Below are positions 33,294 to 44,304 of a DNA stretch of 64,000 bases, in pieces. A program made the position numbers and the translations under genes. Source of the stretch: JBKHYJ01 sp046565505 (lineage in GTDB: Bacteria; Acidobacteriota; Blastocatellia; UBA7656); contig JBKHYJ010000080.1 of NCBI GenBank assembly GCA_046565505.1, forward strand, positions 62,001 through 126,000. Reading direction: 5' to 3'. How positions within the stretch are numbered: the first letter of the stretch is position 1; every line of letters begins with the position of its first letter. The notes below the pieces were generated by a model that worked only from the letters and a program-made list of their open reading frames with translations, made no database searches and was not told where the DNA came from.

Positions 33294-34313
33294 TTAATCC
33301 TTAACCTGAATCCTCGTCGCGACTACCGCGCCGCCCGCTAGCTGAACGCCTTTGACCTTGACGCGCGTGCCGACTCTGAACGCGCCGTGCTGAGTCTTGA
33401 GGCGAGTCGAGGAGAGTACATGCACCCTGCGCCCGCTTATCGTCCAATCGCCCATCAAATCGGGGCCGCCGGGCAGGGACTCCACTGTGCCTTTGAAGTT
33501 AACGTTTTCGCCTTCCCTATCGTCAACGCTTGTCTTGACTTCGATCTTCGTAGCGTCTACGGAACCGTCGGCCCGCATCGTTCCTTTGACCTCTACGAAA
33601 GCTCCGACCGCGACAGCGCCATGCTCCTGGTCGATGACGGTGGCGGAGGTTACGCGCACTGTGCGACCGCTCACCCTCCACTCGCCTACGAAGTTCGTCG
33701 AGTTGGGCAGGGACTCGATTGCGCCTTTCAGCTCGTCGCGGCCATCGCCGCCCGCCACGTTCGATTCGATCTCTATTTTAGCAGCGTCGATCGAGCCATC
33801 GGCGCGCACGGTCCCTTTGACTTCCACGAATGCGCCCACGGCAACCGGCCCATCCTCCGTCTCTATCCTCGTAGCAGATGTTACGTGAACTACGCGGCCG
33901 CCGATTCTCCAGTCGCCTACGAAGCCCTGCGGGAAGCTCTCAAGAGTCCCTTTGAATTCGGCTTCGCCCCTGCCGTCGTCATCATCGCCGCCATTACCGC
34001 CGCCGTTACCATTCTTCTTGACTTCAATCTCCGAAGCGTCAACGGACCCGTCAGACCGCCGCCTGCCTTCAACCTTAACGACGGCCCCCACGGCGGCCCG
34101 CCCATCCTCCTGCTCGACGCGCGTACTACTTCCAACGTGCACGGTAGTCCCGCCCACCACCCAGTCGCCCGAAAGACCGGACGACGGCAAGCTCTCTATA
34201 AAGCCCGTGAATTTGATTTCGTTCTCGCCGCCGCTGCCGGACGCCGCGCCCGCCGGAAAGATGCCGAATACGAATACTAATATTGCTGCGATTCCCAAAC
34301 ACTTGCTTCTCAT
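33294..34313 (-). CDS. Exported protein with four DUF5666 repeats
   Basis: A 339-residue protein with a signal peptide (about 1-23) and four tandem copies of a roughly 65-residue beta-rich DUF5666 unit, at about 33-99, 118-184, 193-261 and 271-338. Each starts FKG.(I/V)ESLP, contains GDW.(I/V).GR.VHV and ends SVDATKIEVK or similar. A Gly/Asp linker (NGNGGGNGGDDDDG) follows unit 1. Units 2 and 3 are the most alike. DUF5666 probably forms small OB-like barrels and its function is unknown. AGAGG lies seven bases before the ATG at 34313. The gene stands alone. Confidence 0.9.
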   Translation of the reverse strand: MRSKCLGIAAILVFVFGIFPAGAASGSGGENEIKFTGFIESLPSSGLSGDWVVGGTTVHVGSSTRVEQEDGRAAVGAVVKVEGRRRSDGSVDASEIEVKKNGNGGGNGGDDDDGRGEAEFKGTLESFPQGFVGDWRIGGRVVHVTSATRIETEDGPVAVGAFVEVKGTVRADGSIDAAKIEIESNVAGGDGRDELKGAIESLPNSTNFVGEWRVSGRTVRVTSATVIDQEHGAVAVGAFVEVKGTMRADGSVDATKIEVKTSVDDREGENVNFKGTVESLPGGPDLMGDWTISGRRVHVLSSTRLKTQHGAFRVGTRVKVKGVQLAGGAVVATRIQVKD

Positions 34314-34577
34314 TATTGTACCTCTCAAGAAATCTACTCATCCCGCTCAATTTGTAAGAGCGCCGGCCCCGCTAAAAAATACCTGCGGCCCGTAAATGAC
34401 GCCTCACAGCCAGCATTTTGCGCGTCGCGGCCTCGCGCGCCTGGTCCGACTCACCGAAATAAAGCGCCCGCGGCCCCGGTCAAGCGCAGTTGACAGCCTG
34501 TACGCGTAGCCTTTAAGCTCAGCCAGGAGTGTAAGACCGCTGTCCGTGGCGAGTATTGATAACCGAAGGGGCGGCAG

Positions 34578-35345
34578 ATGAATCGCTTCTATTTTCAAGG
34601 CTTTTCGACGGGGTTGTTTCAATTCCTATCCGCGCTTGTCGAAAACAATAACAAGGATTGGTTTGACGCACACCGCAGCGAGTATAAATCCGAAGTGCTT
34701 GACCCTATTAAAGGCTTCGTCACGGAGCTTGGACCTATCCTGCGCATGCTCAATGAAGAGTTTGAAGTCGAGCCCCGCGTCGGGCGCACGATCAGTCGCA
34801 TAAACAACGACCTGCGCTTTCACAAGAACCGCCCGCCTTACCGCCCCTTCATTAATATCGCCTTCCCCCGCAGAGGGAAAAAATGGTCAGTCGAAGCGCT
34901 GCTGTGTGTCACAGTCGGCGCCCGCGGCCTGTCGGTGGGGTTTTACACGGGCGGGTACAAACAACCTCGGACCGGGCCTGTCCAGGAAGGCATAAGGAAA
35001 AACATCAGATTGTTTCAGCGATACCTCGACGAGCGGTTGATAGCGGAGAGCTACTGGGAGCTGTCCGCCGCCGCGGGGGGCGCGGTGACCAAATGGCCGC
35101 TGCCGAAAAATGCGCGGCGGTGGGTCAACCTCGATAGCTTCGCGGTGGGGGAATACTTTCCCGCGGGCGAAATAATAGTGTCGCGTCGCTCGTTCCTCGA
35201 CCTGGCGCAAGAGGTGTTATTAGACCTCTACCCGCTCTGGCTATTCGCCATGAGCGAGAATTTGAAAGACGACCTTGATTTGTATTGGGAGAACGTCGAA
35301 TTTCTGGCCCGCCCGCTCAGTAAGGCCGCCGGCAGCAGGCGGTAA
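34578..35345 (+). CDS. DUF2461 family protein
   Basis: A 255-residue cytoplasmic protein of the DUF2461/TIGR02453 family, recognised by WFDAHRSEYKSEVLDPIKGF, SRINNDLRFHKNRPPYRPF and VGFYTGGYKQP. Function is unknown; no catalytic residues are established. Length is close to the family's usual 220-230 plus a C-terminal extension. AAGGGGCGG precedes the ATG. A perfect TTGACA at 34490-34495 could be its -35 box, but the matching -10 (TAAGCT) is poor. The 250 bp before it hold nothing else visible. Confidence 0.9.
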   Translation: MNRFYFQGFSTGLFQFLSALVENNNKDWFDAHRSEYKSEVLDPIKGFVTELGPILRMLNEEFEVEPRVGRTISRINNDLRFHKNRPPYRPFINIAFPRRGKKWSVEALLCVTVGARGLSVGFYTGGYKQPRTGPVQEGIRKNIRLFQRYLDERLIAESYWELSAAAGGAVTKWPLPKNARRWVNLDSFAVGEYFPAGEIIVSRRSFLDLAQEVLLDLYPLWLFAMSENLKDDLDLYWENVEFLARPLSKAAGSRR

Positions 35346-35637
35346 GGCGGGGCGCAACGGGCGACCCGCCGGTGAAGAATCGTGACCTCTTCTTCACCGC
35401 CTGCGTGTCATACTGACCGCATTCCGCCTGAATTCTTCGTCCTGATTCGACGCGCTAGGCCGCACCCGCGTCCCGCTTCGACCATACTTCCTGCTCCGCC
35501 CCTTCAAAGATACTCGCCCGGCCCATTGCGAGTCGGCGACCGCGCCGCATGCAGACTCAGTGGCACGGCCATTGCTCAAAAATAAGTCGATGTCCGCGGC
35601 CTGATGCCGGGGGCCGAAACGGACAGAGGTTAGAGCA
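35346..35637. other. Intergenic region
   Basis: About 290 bases with only weak open frames (for example 35382-35585) that lack ribosome sites. It probably holds the promoter for the SRPBCC gene downstream; no clear elements are seen. Confidence 0.4.
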
Positions 35638-35658
35638 GGTGATTAGACATCAATCACC
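35638..35658 (+). promoter_or_regulatory. Hairpin just upstream of the SRPBCC gene
   Basis: GGTGATT (35638-35644) and AATCACC (35652-35658) form a perfect seven-bp stem with a seven-base loop, ending 13 bases before the ATG and directly next to the GGGGG that may serve as ribosome site. It could be an operator or modulate translation. Confidence 0.45.
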
Positions 35659-35671
35659 GGGGGCTTGAAAA

Positions 35672-36337
35672 ATGAATAACAACGAAAAAACTTTACATGT
35701 GGTCAGGGCGGCGGCGGCGACCGCGCTCGCCGCTTACGGTTTTAAGAGGGGAGGCGTAGTCGGGACCGCCGTGGGTATAGTGGGGGCCGGGCTTACTGCG
35801 AGCGAACTGGCCGCCGCGAGTGGCAGGCCCTTGACTCATTCGACCCCGCTCGAAGTGCGCCAAAGCATTGAGGTCATGGCTTCGCCCGAAGAAGCGTACG
35901 GGATATGGTCGCATTTCGGAGAGTTCCCGCGCTTCATGGCCAACGTGATCGAAGTGCGAAAGACGGGCGACCGCACGTGGCACTGGGTCGCCGAAGCGCC
36001 CCTGGGCCAGCGCGTGGAGTGGGACGCCGAGATGACCGCGGACGAGCCGGGCGAATTCATCGCATGGCGCTCGATCACCGCCGGCGTAGACGACGGTGGC
36101 GAGGTACACTTCGAGCGCACGGAGCATGGCACGCGCGTCCTCGTAATAATGACCTTCGGGCAGCCCGTCGGCCCCATCGGGGCCGTCGTAGCCAAAGTCA
36201 GCGGCAGCGCCCCCGACGCGCTCGTGCGCCAGGACTTGCGTCGGTTTAAACAGTTGATAGAGGCGGGAGGATTCGCCCACGCAAGCGGCCTGTGGGAGTC
36301 GGAGCGGATGAGATTGACTGCGGAGGCTGCGCAGTGA
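35672..36337 (+). CDS. SRPBCC (polyketide cyclase/START-like) family protein
   Basis: A 221-residue protein. Residues about 5-60 are hydrophobic with Gly/Ala (AAATALAAYGFKRGGVVGTA...), resembling a membrane-associated hairpin. From about 65 it has an SRPBCC hydrophobic-ligand fold: RQSIEVMASPEEAYGIWSHF, FPRFMANVIEVRKTGDRTWH and RVLVIMTFG. This cyclase/dehydrase-type family is common next to stress and SDR genes in environmental bacteria. The ligand is unknown. The ribosome site is weak and preceded by a hairpin. The start is at ATG 35672. Confidence 0.85.
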   Translation: MNNNEKTLHVVRAAAATALAAYGFKRGGVVGTAVGIVGAGLTASELAAASGRPLTHSTPLEVRQSIEVMASPEEAYGIWSHFGEFPRFMANVIEVRKTGDRTWHWVAEAPLGQRVEWDAEMTADEPGEFIAWRSITAGVDDGGEVHFERTEHGTRVLVIMTFGQPVGPIGAVVAKVSGSAPDALVRQDLRRFKQLIEAGGFAHASGLWESERMRLTAEAAQ

Positions 36338-36373
36338 AAGCCTTCATCTTATCGCGGGAAAAATGACCTCTCT

Positions 36374-37381
36374 TCACCTGAATAAGAAGCGCGCCGCCAG
36401 CGCCAGCACTGCCACACCCGCGATTAATACCGCCACAGGGTGTTGAATGATAACCTTGCCGCTTGCTGAACCATTGGCCCCGCCCCTCGTGCCCAGCGCA
36501 GTCCAGCCGCCGCGCTCTTGCCCGTCGGGCGGCACATCGAAGAGGTTGTTAACCGCGCCGGACTCTTTGGGCTCGTGCGTCAATTGGCCGCTCACACCCA
36601 CCTTGCCCATGACCCAGTCGGTGACCCCCGGCGCGAGAGTGTTTAAGATAGCGAACATCTTGCCGGCCGACCCGATCATTATTTCACGCCTCGGATTCTC
36701 CGCGCATGAAATCATCGCCTCGGCCACGTCTTCGGGGTCATAGACGGGCGCCATAGGTTTCGGCGCGACTCCCTCCTTCGTCAACGCATGATCGAAGAAA
36801 GGCGTGTCGATCGATGGCGGGCAAATGGTGCAGACGTTTATCTCTGATTGCTCGTTAACGAGTTCCGCGCGCACGGCCTCCCCCAGGCCTACGATCGCGT
36901 ATTTCGACGCGCTGTAAATGCTCTGCAAAGGAATCGCGCGCTTGCCCGTCACCGACGCCGTGTTAATGATGGTGCCGCCCCCCTGCGCGCGCATGATGGC
37001 GAGGGCGGTCTGCATGCCGTAGACGGTCCCCATAAAATTTACGTCCAGTATGCGGCGGATCTCTTCGTCGGCCATCTTGTCGAAAGTGGCGTAGGTCGAA
37101 ACTCCGGCGTTATTGATCCATGTATCGACGCGGCCGAAATAATTCAAAGCCAAGTCGCCGAGTCGCTCGACATCTTCGCGCTTGCTCACGTCCGCCTCGA
37201 CGGCGTAAGCGAGGCCGCCGGCGGCCATGATCCGGCCGACAAGCTCATTCAACGCCCCGGCGTTGCGCGAGGCGGCGACCACCCGCGCGCCCCGCTCCGC
37301 GAACATGCGCGCGGCCGTGCGCCCTATGCCGGAGGACGCTCCCGTTATCACTACTACTTGCTCGCCTATTCTCGGTGGCAT
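36374..37381 (-). CDS. SDR-family oxidoreductase with C-terminal membrane anchor
   Basis: A 335-residue short-chain dehydrogenase. The NAD(P) site TGASSGIG is near residues 14-21, NNAG follows in INNAGVSTYA, and the catalytic YSASK has Tyr and Lys intact. Beyond the usual 250-residue fold there is a linker and a C-terminal hydrophobic helix (AVLIAGVAVLALAARFLF) that should anchor it to the membrane. Substrate unknown. AGGAGG lies seven bases before the ATG. It converges with the SRPBCC gene, a pairing often seen in environmental bacteria. Confidence 0.92.
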   Translation of the reverse strand: MPPRIGEQVVVITGASSGIGRTAARMFAERGARVVAASRNAGALNELVGRIMAAGGLAYAVEADVSKREDVERLGDLALNYFGRVDTWINNAGVSTYATFDKMADEEIRRILDVNFMGTVYGMQTALAIMRAQGGGTIINTASVTGKRAIPLQSIYSASKYAIVGLGEAVRAELVNEQSEINVCTICPPSIDTPFFDHALTKEGVAPKPMAPVYDPEDVAEAMISCAENPRREIMIGSAGKMFAILNTLAPGVTDWVMGKVGVSGQLTHEPKESGAVNNLFDVPPDGQERGGWTALGTRGGANGSASGKVIIQHPVAVLIAGVAVLALAARFLFR

Positions 37382-37541
37382 ACTTCTTCCTCCTTCACCG
37401 AGCAGGTCGGTGTGAATACGTCGGGCGCGCCGGCCCCGGTTTATAGTCGGGCGCGCGGTCGCTTGCGGTCGTTCAACTTAAGAGGTCGAGCAGGCCCCTC
37501 GCTCGCTTAAGGCTCCCGGCTCGGATACGGTCGCGGGCGGG

Positions 37542-37892
37542 TCAGCCCGCCGCCTCTTGAACTTTCTTCCCGTCCCAGACCATAACGTCGCCCATCAGGG
37601 GCAGGTCCGCGGGCAGCTTCGAGGTCGGAACGTCTACCAGGTACTGCGCCATCTTCGCATGAAAAGCCTGGACCGATGGGTTCGACACGTAGCTCGCGAA
37701 TATCTTCTCGAAGTCGCCATCGTATTCGATTATGGCAGCGAACCTCCCGCTGCCCTGGCAGACCGTGACTTCTTCAAGGCCCTCGATGCCGCGCAGCGCC
37801 TCGGACGGAAATATCGTCTTCAAATCATGCATCAGTTGTTGTTCCGCCCCTTCTTTAAGCCGTGACGTGAAGATAACTTTTCTATTTGCCAT
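37542..37892 (-). CDS. Small hypothetical protein, possible dimeric alpha-beta barrel
   Basis: A 116-residue soluble protein starting MANRKVIFTSRLKEGAEQQL. It has a beta-alpha-beta-beta-alpha-beta pattern (VTVCQGSGRFAAIIEYDGDF, VSNPSVQAFHAKMAQYLVD) like small antibiotic-monooxygenase or stress-response A/B-barrel proteins. No catalytic residue is evident. The ATG at 37892 has AGAGGAAG upstream; the open frame extends 27 codons further without support. It lies between the BrkB and SDR genes on the same strand. Confidence 0.7.
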   Translation of the reverse strand: MANRKVIFTSRLKEGAEQQLMHDLKTIFPSEALRGIEGLEEVTVCQGSGRFAAIIEYDGDFEKIFASYVSNPSVQAFHAKMAQYLVDVPTSKLPADLPLMGDVMVWDGKKVQEAAG

Positions 37893-38029
37893 CGCTTGTC
37901 TTCCTCTTCTTACGTTATTCTGCGTCCAACTGAGAATAGGCGGCGCGGCCGGGCCGAATCCCGCGCATTTCATATTCGGTGACAGACCCCGCCATCTGAC
38001 GCTTCGCCGCCCCTTACCACCGGCCGCCG

Positions 38030-38917
38030 TCAGGCCGCCTGCAACTCGGAAGGCTTCCCGGATTCTGCTTGAATGGTCGGCTTGCCGCCCGCGTGTTCTA
38101 CCTCCGAATTAACCTCGCCACCTACGAGCAAGACCAGGCCCACCAGGTACAGCCAGAGCATCAGTATGATTACCGCGCCGAGGCTTCCATAAGTCGCGCT
38201 GTATCCGGGGCCGACTTTAAGGTACACGGAGAACAGCAGCGAGCCGATTATGATGGCCGCCACGGCGAAGACCGCGCCCGGAGTGACCCAGCGCCATGAC
38301 TGCTTAACGTTGGGGCCGAAAAAGTAAAGCAGCCCTATGCCGAAAAACAGCAGCCCGATCGCAATGGCGTACCCGACGACCGTCGATATGATCTTAAACA
38401 GGCTTCCAAACCCGAGCGCGGACGTGAACCAATCGCTGAGCGTGTGCGAGAACATAATCAGCACCGCCCCGCCCATGACGAGCAGCGCCAGCGCCAGCGT
38501 CAGTCCGATGGCCGTCAGCCGCATCTTCACAAACGAGCGCTCTTCTTTCGCGTCGTAGGCCGTATTGAGCGTGCCCATGACCGACGACACGCCGCTCGAC
38601 GCCGCCCAGATCGTGCCGAGTATACCGAACGATAGCAGCCCGCCGCTGCTGTTCGTTATAACGTCAGTCAGCGTCTCGCTCACTAATTTCCAGGCCTCGG
38701 CCGGCACGACCTTTGAGAGCGCGTTGAAGATCGCCTCCTGCGCGCCGGGCATAAACCCTACAAGGCTCGTCAAGAAAATCAACATGGGAAACAGCGCGAG
38801 CATGAAGTAGTAGGCTAGCTCGGCCGCCCCGCCGAAAACGTTATCCTCGCTGGACTCGCTCCAGGTTCGCTTGGCCAGCTCTTTAAGTGTAAGACCTCCA
38901 AACATACTTCCCTTCAT
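38030..38917 (-). CDS. YihY/BrkB family membrane protein
   Basis: A 295-residue inner-membrane protein with six hydrophobic segments, beginning with AAELAYYFMLALFPMLIFLT and ending with LGAVIILMLWLYLVGLVLLV. These are the signature regions of the YihY/UPF0761 (formerly RNase BN) family. The function is unproven; a transporter role has been proposed. AAGGGG seven bases before the ATG supports the start at 38917. The hydrophilic C-terminal tail (GGKPTIQAESGKPSELQ) is cytoplasmic by prediction. Confidence 0.93.
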   Translation of the reverse strand: MKGSMFGGLTLKELAKRTWSESSEDNVFGGAAELAYYFMLALFPMLIFLTSLVGFMPGAQEAIFNALSKVVPAEAWKLVSETLTDVITNSSGGLLSFGILGTIWAASSGVSSVMGTLNTAYDAKEERSFVKMRLTAIGLTLALALLVMGGAVLIMFSHTLSDWFTSALGFGSLFKIISTVVGYAIAIGLLFFGIGLLYFFGPNVKQSWRWVTPGAVFAVAAIIIGSLLFSVYLKVGPGYSATYGSLGAVIILMLWLYLVGLVLLVGGEVNSEVEHAGGKPTIQAESGKPSELQAA

Positions 38918-39122
38918 AACGCTGCCCCTTCGTTCTATATTGATTCATTACCGAACCCGAATACAGTTAGCCGCAAACTCAATGCCATTAATGGTCCGCT
39001 AGCGCTTCTGGCCCGGCGCGCCCCGAAAAAATCTAACATCCCGCGCGCCGCCAATTGTCTCCCTTCTGAATCTCCCCGGCGCGCCGGGCGGCCGCCTCCC
39101 TTGAGACTCTTTAGACTACACA

Positions 39123-39151
39123 TTGACATTCATGACACCGCCCGATTGAAT
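39123..39151 (+). promoter_or_regulatory. Sigma70-like promoter before the S24-like gene
   Basis: TTGACA (39123-39128, perfect) and TTGAAT (39146-39151, four of six) are separated by 17 bases, about 45 bases before the ATG at 39197. Confidence 0.45.
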
Positions 39152-39196
39152 TAATAAAGCGGAGCGATCTATAAATTCAGGTAGGCGTGAGCGACT

Positions 39197-39607
39197 ATGG
39201 AAAAAGAAGACAACCTGCCCGCGCATGAGAAGCGGCACTTGCAAGTCTACGCGGACGACGAAGACATCCTCGTGCGCGTCTTGGACATCCCCGAGGCGGA
39301 CTACGAGTGTGTAATGGTCAACAGCTCGTGGCCGGAAAAGAGCTTGCTCGAAGGTGACATAATACTATTCGCCGCGCGCGCGGACGCGGCTGCCGGTGAC
39401 GTGGTTTTGATCCAGGAAGAGGAGAGCCGCGTACGGCTCGGCATCTTGTCGAAGCCGGGGTTTCTCGAAACAACTTACGGGCGGCGGCCGCTGGAGGCTT
39501 CCGAGCGGATAATAGGCGTGGGCGTCGCGCTCGCCCGCCGTTTGCGCGGCGCATCGGAGTCACGCCCTGTTGACGCAGACGCCGCCGGAGGGCCGCCCGC
39601 CACGTAG
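39197..39607 (+). CDS. Stand-alone S24/LexA-like domain protein
   Basis: A 136-residue protein with no N-terminal DNA-binding domain. Residues about 38-115 resemble the S24 peptidase fold of LexA and phage repressors: CVMVNSSWPEKSLLEGDIIL corresponds to the strand with the nucleophile (usually GDSM.P.I..GD), and AGDVVLIQEEESRVRLGILS to the strand with the general base Lys. The Ser is plausible (NSS) but the expected Lys in VVVR/KRL is replaced by Arg-Leu-Gly, so it may be inactive. It has its own promoter-like sequence. Function unknown; the assignment rests on pattern, not alignment. Confidence 0.6.
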   Translation: MEKEDNLPAHEKRHLQVYADDEDILVRVLDIPEADYECVMVNSSWPEKSLLEGDIILFAARADAAAGDVVLIQEEESRVRLGILSKPGFLETTYGRRPLEASERIIGVGVALARRLRGASESRPVDADAAGGPPAT

Positions 39608-39891
39608 CCGCCGGCTATAAGACGGCCCGTTGATAAGCGCGGCCCGCCTTGACGCCGAGCCCCTAAACCTCCGAGGCCCGCCTTGCCCGATTCCTGCCTT
39701 GTCACTATGCTTGCGTTATGTGCCGCTTGTAAGACCTGCAGGTTATTAGCGCAGTTGTTACTCAGTTTTAGTCTTTTGAATTTTACTTATTCAATTCCGC
39801 TTGTTATTTTGGAATGTACAAAGCAGTCTGATTAACGCGAGAAAGGTCATCTGTAATTTCGTTGTCCGCTCGCCGTCTTGAAGGGTATTAG

Positions 39892-40575
39892 ATGAACATC
39901 CTAGTTCGCGCCTATCGCTCCTCCCTCGGAAAGAAATACATCATGGCTATTTCGGGCTTCGCCCTATTTCTTTTCGTAATCGCCCACATGGCGGGCAACC
40001 TCCAAATCTTCCTCGGGCGGGATGCGATTAACGCCTACGCCGCGTTCCTGAAATCCAAGCCCGGGCTCCTGTGGTCTGCGCGCGCGGGGTTGTTGATTCT
40101 CGCCGCGCTGCACATCACGGCGGCCATTCAACTGGTGTCGGAAAATAATGACGCGCGGCCCGTGAAATATCAGGAAGGGAGGCCGACGGCCGCGAGCCTG
40201 GCGTCCCGCACGATCTTTGTGAGCGGGCTTGTGATCTTCGCCTTCATCATATATCACCTGCTGCATTTCACGTTCGGCGTCACCAACCCGGAGTTCCTGA
40301 CGACCAAGGACCCGACGGACCCGCTCAGGCATGACGTTTATGGGATGATGATAGCCGGCTTTTCAAACCCGTGGATATCGGCGTTCTACATCATCTCTAT
40401 GGGCCTGCTATGCCTGCACCTCAGCCACGGGGTTTCGAGCGCGTTCCAGTCGCTCGGGATCAGGAACAAGGGGAACGTACGGGCCATCCACCGCGCCTCG
40501 CGCCTCGCGGCTCTCGTAATCTTCATCGGCAATTGTGCCATCGTCCTCGCCGTCCTCCTGAGGTGGGTAAGGTAA
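39892..40575 (+). CDS. sdhC: Succinate dehydrogenase cytochrome b subunit
   Basis: A 227-residue integral membrane protein with five hydrophobic helices, matching the di-haem cytochrome b558 subunit of B-type succinate dehydrogenases (TIGR02046 family). Candidate haem-ligand histidines are in VIAHMAGN, AALHITAA, IIYHLLHF and LHLSHGVSS. It anchors the flavoprotein and iron-sulfur subunits and passes electrons to quinone. GAAGGG precedes the ATG by six bases. No separate SdhD exists, as expected for this type. The sdhA gene starts 12 bp downstream. The 280 bp upstream are AT-richer than average and probably hold the promoter. Confidence 0.95.
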   Translation: MNILVRAYRSSLGKKYIMAISGFALFLFVIAHMAGNLQIFLGRDAINAYAAFLKSKPGLLWSARAGLLILAALHITAAIQLVSENNDARPVKYQEGRPTAASLASRTIFVSGLVIFAFIIYHLLHFTFGVTNPEFLTTKDPTDPLRHDVYGMMIAGFSNPWISAFYIISMGLLCLHLSHGVSSAFQSLGIRNKGNVRAIHRASRLAALVIFIGNCAIVLAVLLRWVR

Positions 40576-40587
40576 CCTTAATCAGCT

Positions 40588-42531
<1,944 letters not shown>

Positions 42532-42623
42532 TCGGCTATCGGCCGCGGAGGTTCGGACGGTCGCATGGGCAATTGCGACCGCGCTGAAGGCTCGGGGCCG
42601 AGCGCTTCAAGGAGCAGAGAGGA

Positions 42624-43370
42624 ATGAACCTGACGTTGCGCGTCTGGCGGCAGAAGAACGCATCCGACTCGGGCCGCTTTGTGGATTATAAAGCCAGAGA
42701 CATCTCACCAGACATGTCGTTTCTAGAGATGATCGACATCGTCAACGAAGACCTCATCAAAAGCGGCGAGGACCCGATAGCGTTCGACCACGACTGCCGC
42801 GAAGGCATATGCGGCATGTGCGGGATGATAATCAACGGCACGGCCCACGGCCCTCTGGCCGCCACCACCACCTGCCAGTTGCACATGAGGTTCTTCAAAG
42901 ACGGCGACCACATCACGATAGAACCGTGGAGGGCGCGCGCCTTCCCGATCATCAAAGACCTGGTCGTAGACCGCAGCGCCTTCGACCGAGTAGTCGCGGC
43001 GGGCGGGTTCATATCTGTATCCACCGGCGAGGCGCCCGAGGCGAACACCATCCCAGTGCCCAAGCCCGCGCAGGAACGCTCGATGGACGCCGCGGCTTGT
43101 ATAGCCTGCGGCGCGTGCGTCGCTGCGTGCAAGAACGCTTCGGCGATGTTGTTTGTGGCCGCCAAGGCGGCGCACCTGAACGTGCTGCCTCAGGGCCAGG
43201 TCGAAAAAGACCGCCGCGTGGTCACTATGGTGAAGGCGATGGACGAAGAGGGTTTCGGCAACTGCTCCGTCATAGGGTCATGCGAAGCGGTTTGCCCGAA
43301 GGAGATAAGCCTGGACTTCATCTCCCGGTTGAACCGCGATTACGCGAAAGCCCTGCTGCGAAGTAAATGA
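42624..43370 (+). CDS. sdhB: Succinate dehydrogenase/fumarate reductase iron-sulfur subunit
   Basis: A 248-residue protein carrying the electron-transfer chain of the complex. The [2Fe-2S] ligands are Cys58, Cys63 and Cys66 (CREGICGMC) plus the Cys in TTTCQLH. The [4Fe-4S] motif is CIACGACVAAC, and the [3Fe-4S] ligands include GSCEAVCPKEI and the preceding Cys. All cluster ligands are present. It follows sdhA by 92 bp, which contains no other gene. The set sdhC-sdhA-sdhB is complete. Confidence 0.97.
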   Translation: MNLTLRVWRQKNASDSGRFVDYKARDISPDMSFLEMIDIVNEDLIKSGEDPIAFDHDCREGICGMCGMIINGTAHGPLAATTTCQLHMRFFKDGDHITIEPWRARAFPIIKDLVVDRSAFDRVVAAGGFISVSTGEAPEANTIPVPKPAQERSMDAAACIACGACVAACKNASAMLFVAAKAAHLNVLPQGQVEKDRRVVTMVKAMDEEGFGNCSVIGSCEAVCPKEISLDFISRLNRDYAKALLRSK

Positions 43371-43398
43371 AGACCGAGCCCGAGGTGAGGGGGTTAGA

Positions 43399-43644
43399 AT
43401 GTCTAAAAGAAAAGACGACAGGGACGCCGACAAGAGCTACGACAAAGCGACCGACGACCCGTGGGAGGCTCAAAAGACGGACGAGAGCCAGCAGGCCGCG
43501 GAATTACAGGTCGGGGAAGAACGCGAGCGCGCCCAACCGTCACGCTTCGAGCCCGACCCGGTAGCCGGACAGCCATCGCCCGACCCCAAGGACGTAGAGA
43601 CGAAAGATCCTCGGCTCAAAGAGGACGCGGTAGACGAGCCATGA
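43399..43644 (+). CDS. Small disordered hydrophilic protein
   Basis: An 81-residue protein made almost only of charged and polar residues (MSKRKDDRDADKSYDKATDD...), ending in DPRLKEDAVDEP. GAGGGGG five bases before the ATG supports translation. No fold or family is apparent. It is 28 bp after sdhB and may be on the same transcript, but nothing links it to the complex. It is predicted to be intrinsically disordered. Confidence 0.55.
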   Translation: MSKRKDDRDADKSYDKATDDPWEAQKTDESQQAAELQVGEERERAQPSRFEPDPVAGQPSPDPKDVETKDPRLKEDAVDEP

Positions 43645-43938
43645 CGGCGGGCTTTCGGCGACCGGATTAAAAGCCATTTTACAACCCTGCCCCGCCGCCG
43701 GAGTAATGAAGCTTTTAGGGAATCAAATAGCAGCCGGGCGCGGCGCGGGGCTGTTTTTCCTTGCGCGCCGCCGGGACCGGTAACTCTGTTCGCCAATTTT
43801 GTTCGCACCCGCCCTTAGGAAGATTTTCCCTCACCGAAGCAGGCAACCTTTCGCCCCGCCCCGCGCATCACGGCGATGGCCGAGTCGCGGCATTAGCTCG
43901 CACGCACGAACCGCTCACTAAATTTCGGAGGAAAAGGA

Positions 43939-44304
43939 ATGCGAAACAAGCTGGCTACTTTCTTTCTAATAATCTCTCTGCTCGCGCTGGCGACGCCCGC
44001 ATCGACGTTCGGGCAGGAGCGCGGGAGATTCATCAGACGCGATAAAAATGGGTACAGGGTCGGGGATAGCAGGGTCACTTTCTTTGACGGCCCCGGCATA
44101 GTGAATTACGAGTACAAGCATAGCTGGATGCCCGGCCCGGCGGGCGCGGCGACCGTTATAGGAGCGGGAGCGGGCGCGGGCGCCATCACGGGCGGCGTCG
44201 TTAAAGGGAAGAAGGGGGCGGTCATCGGAGCGGCCGTCGGCGCCGGAGCCGCGACGGGGCTATGGCTGTACAAGAACCGGCGGGAGAAGCGCAGAATATT
44301 CTGA
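43939..44304 (+). CDS. Secreted glycine-zipper hypothetical protein
   Basis: A 121-residue protein with a signal peptide (MRNKLATFFLIISLLALATP, cleaved near TFGQ). A short basic/aromatic part follows (RFIRRDKNGYRVGDSRVTFF), then a Gly/Ala zipper (GAGAGAGAITGGVVKG and GAAVGAGAATGLWLY) ending in a basic tail. Gly-zipper segments insert in or line membranes in other families. CGGAGGAAAAGG precedes the ATG. Function unknown; probably envelope-associated. Confidence 0.7.
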   Translation: MRNKLATFFLIISLLALATPASTFGQERGRFIRRDKNGYRVGDSRVTFFDGPGIVNYEYKHSWMPGPAGAATVIGAGAGAGAITGGVVKGKKGAVIGAAVGAGAATGLWLYKNRREKRRIF

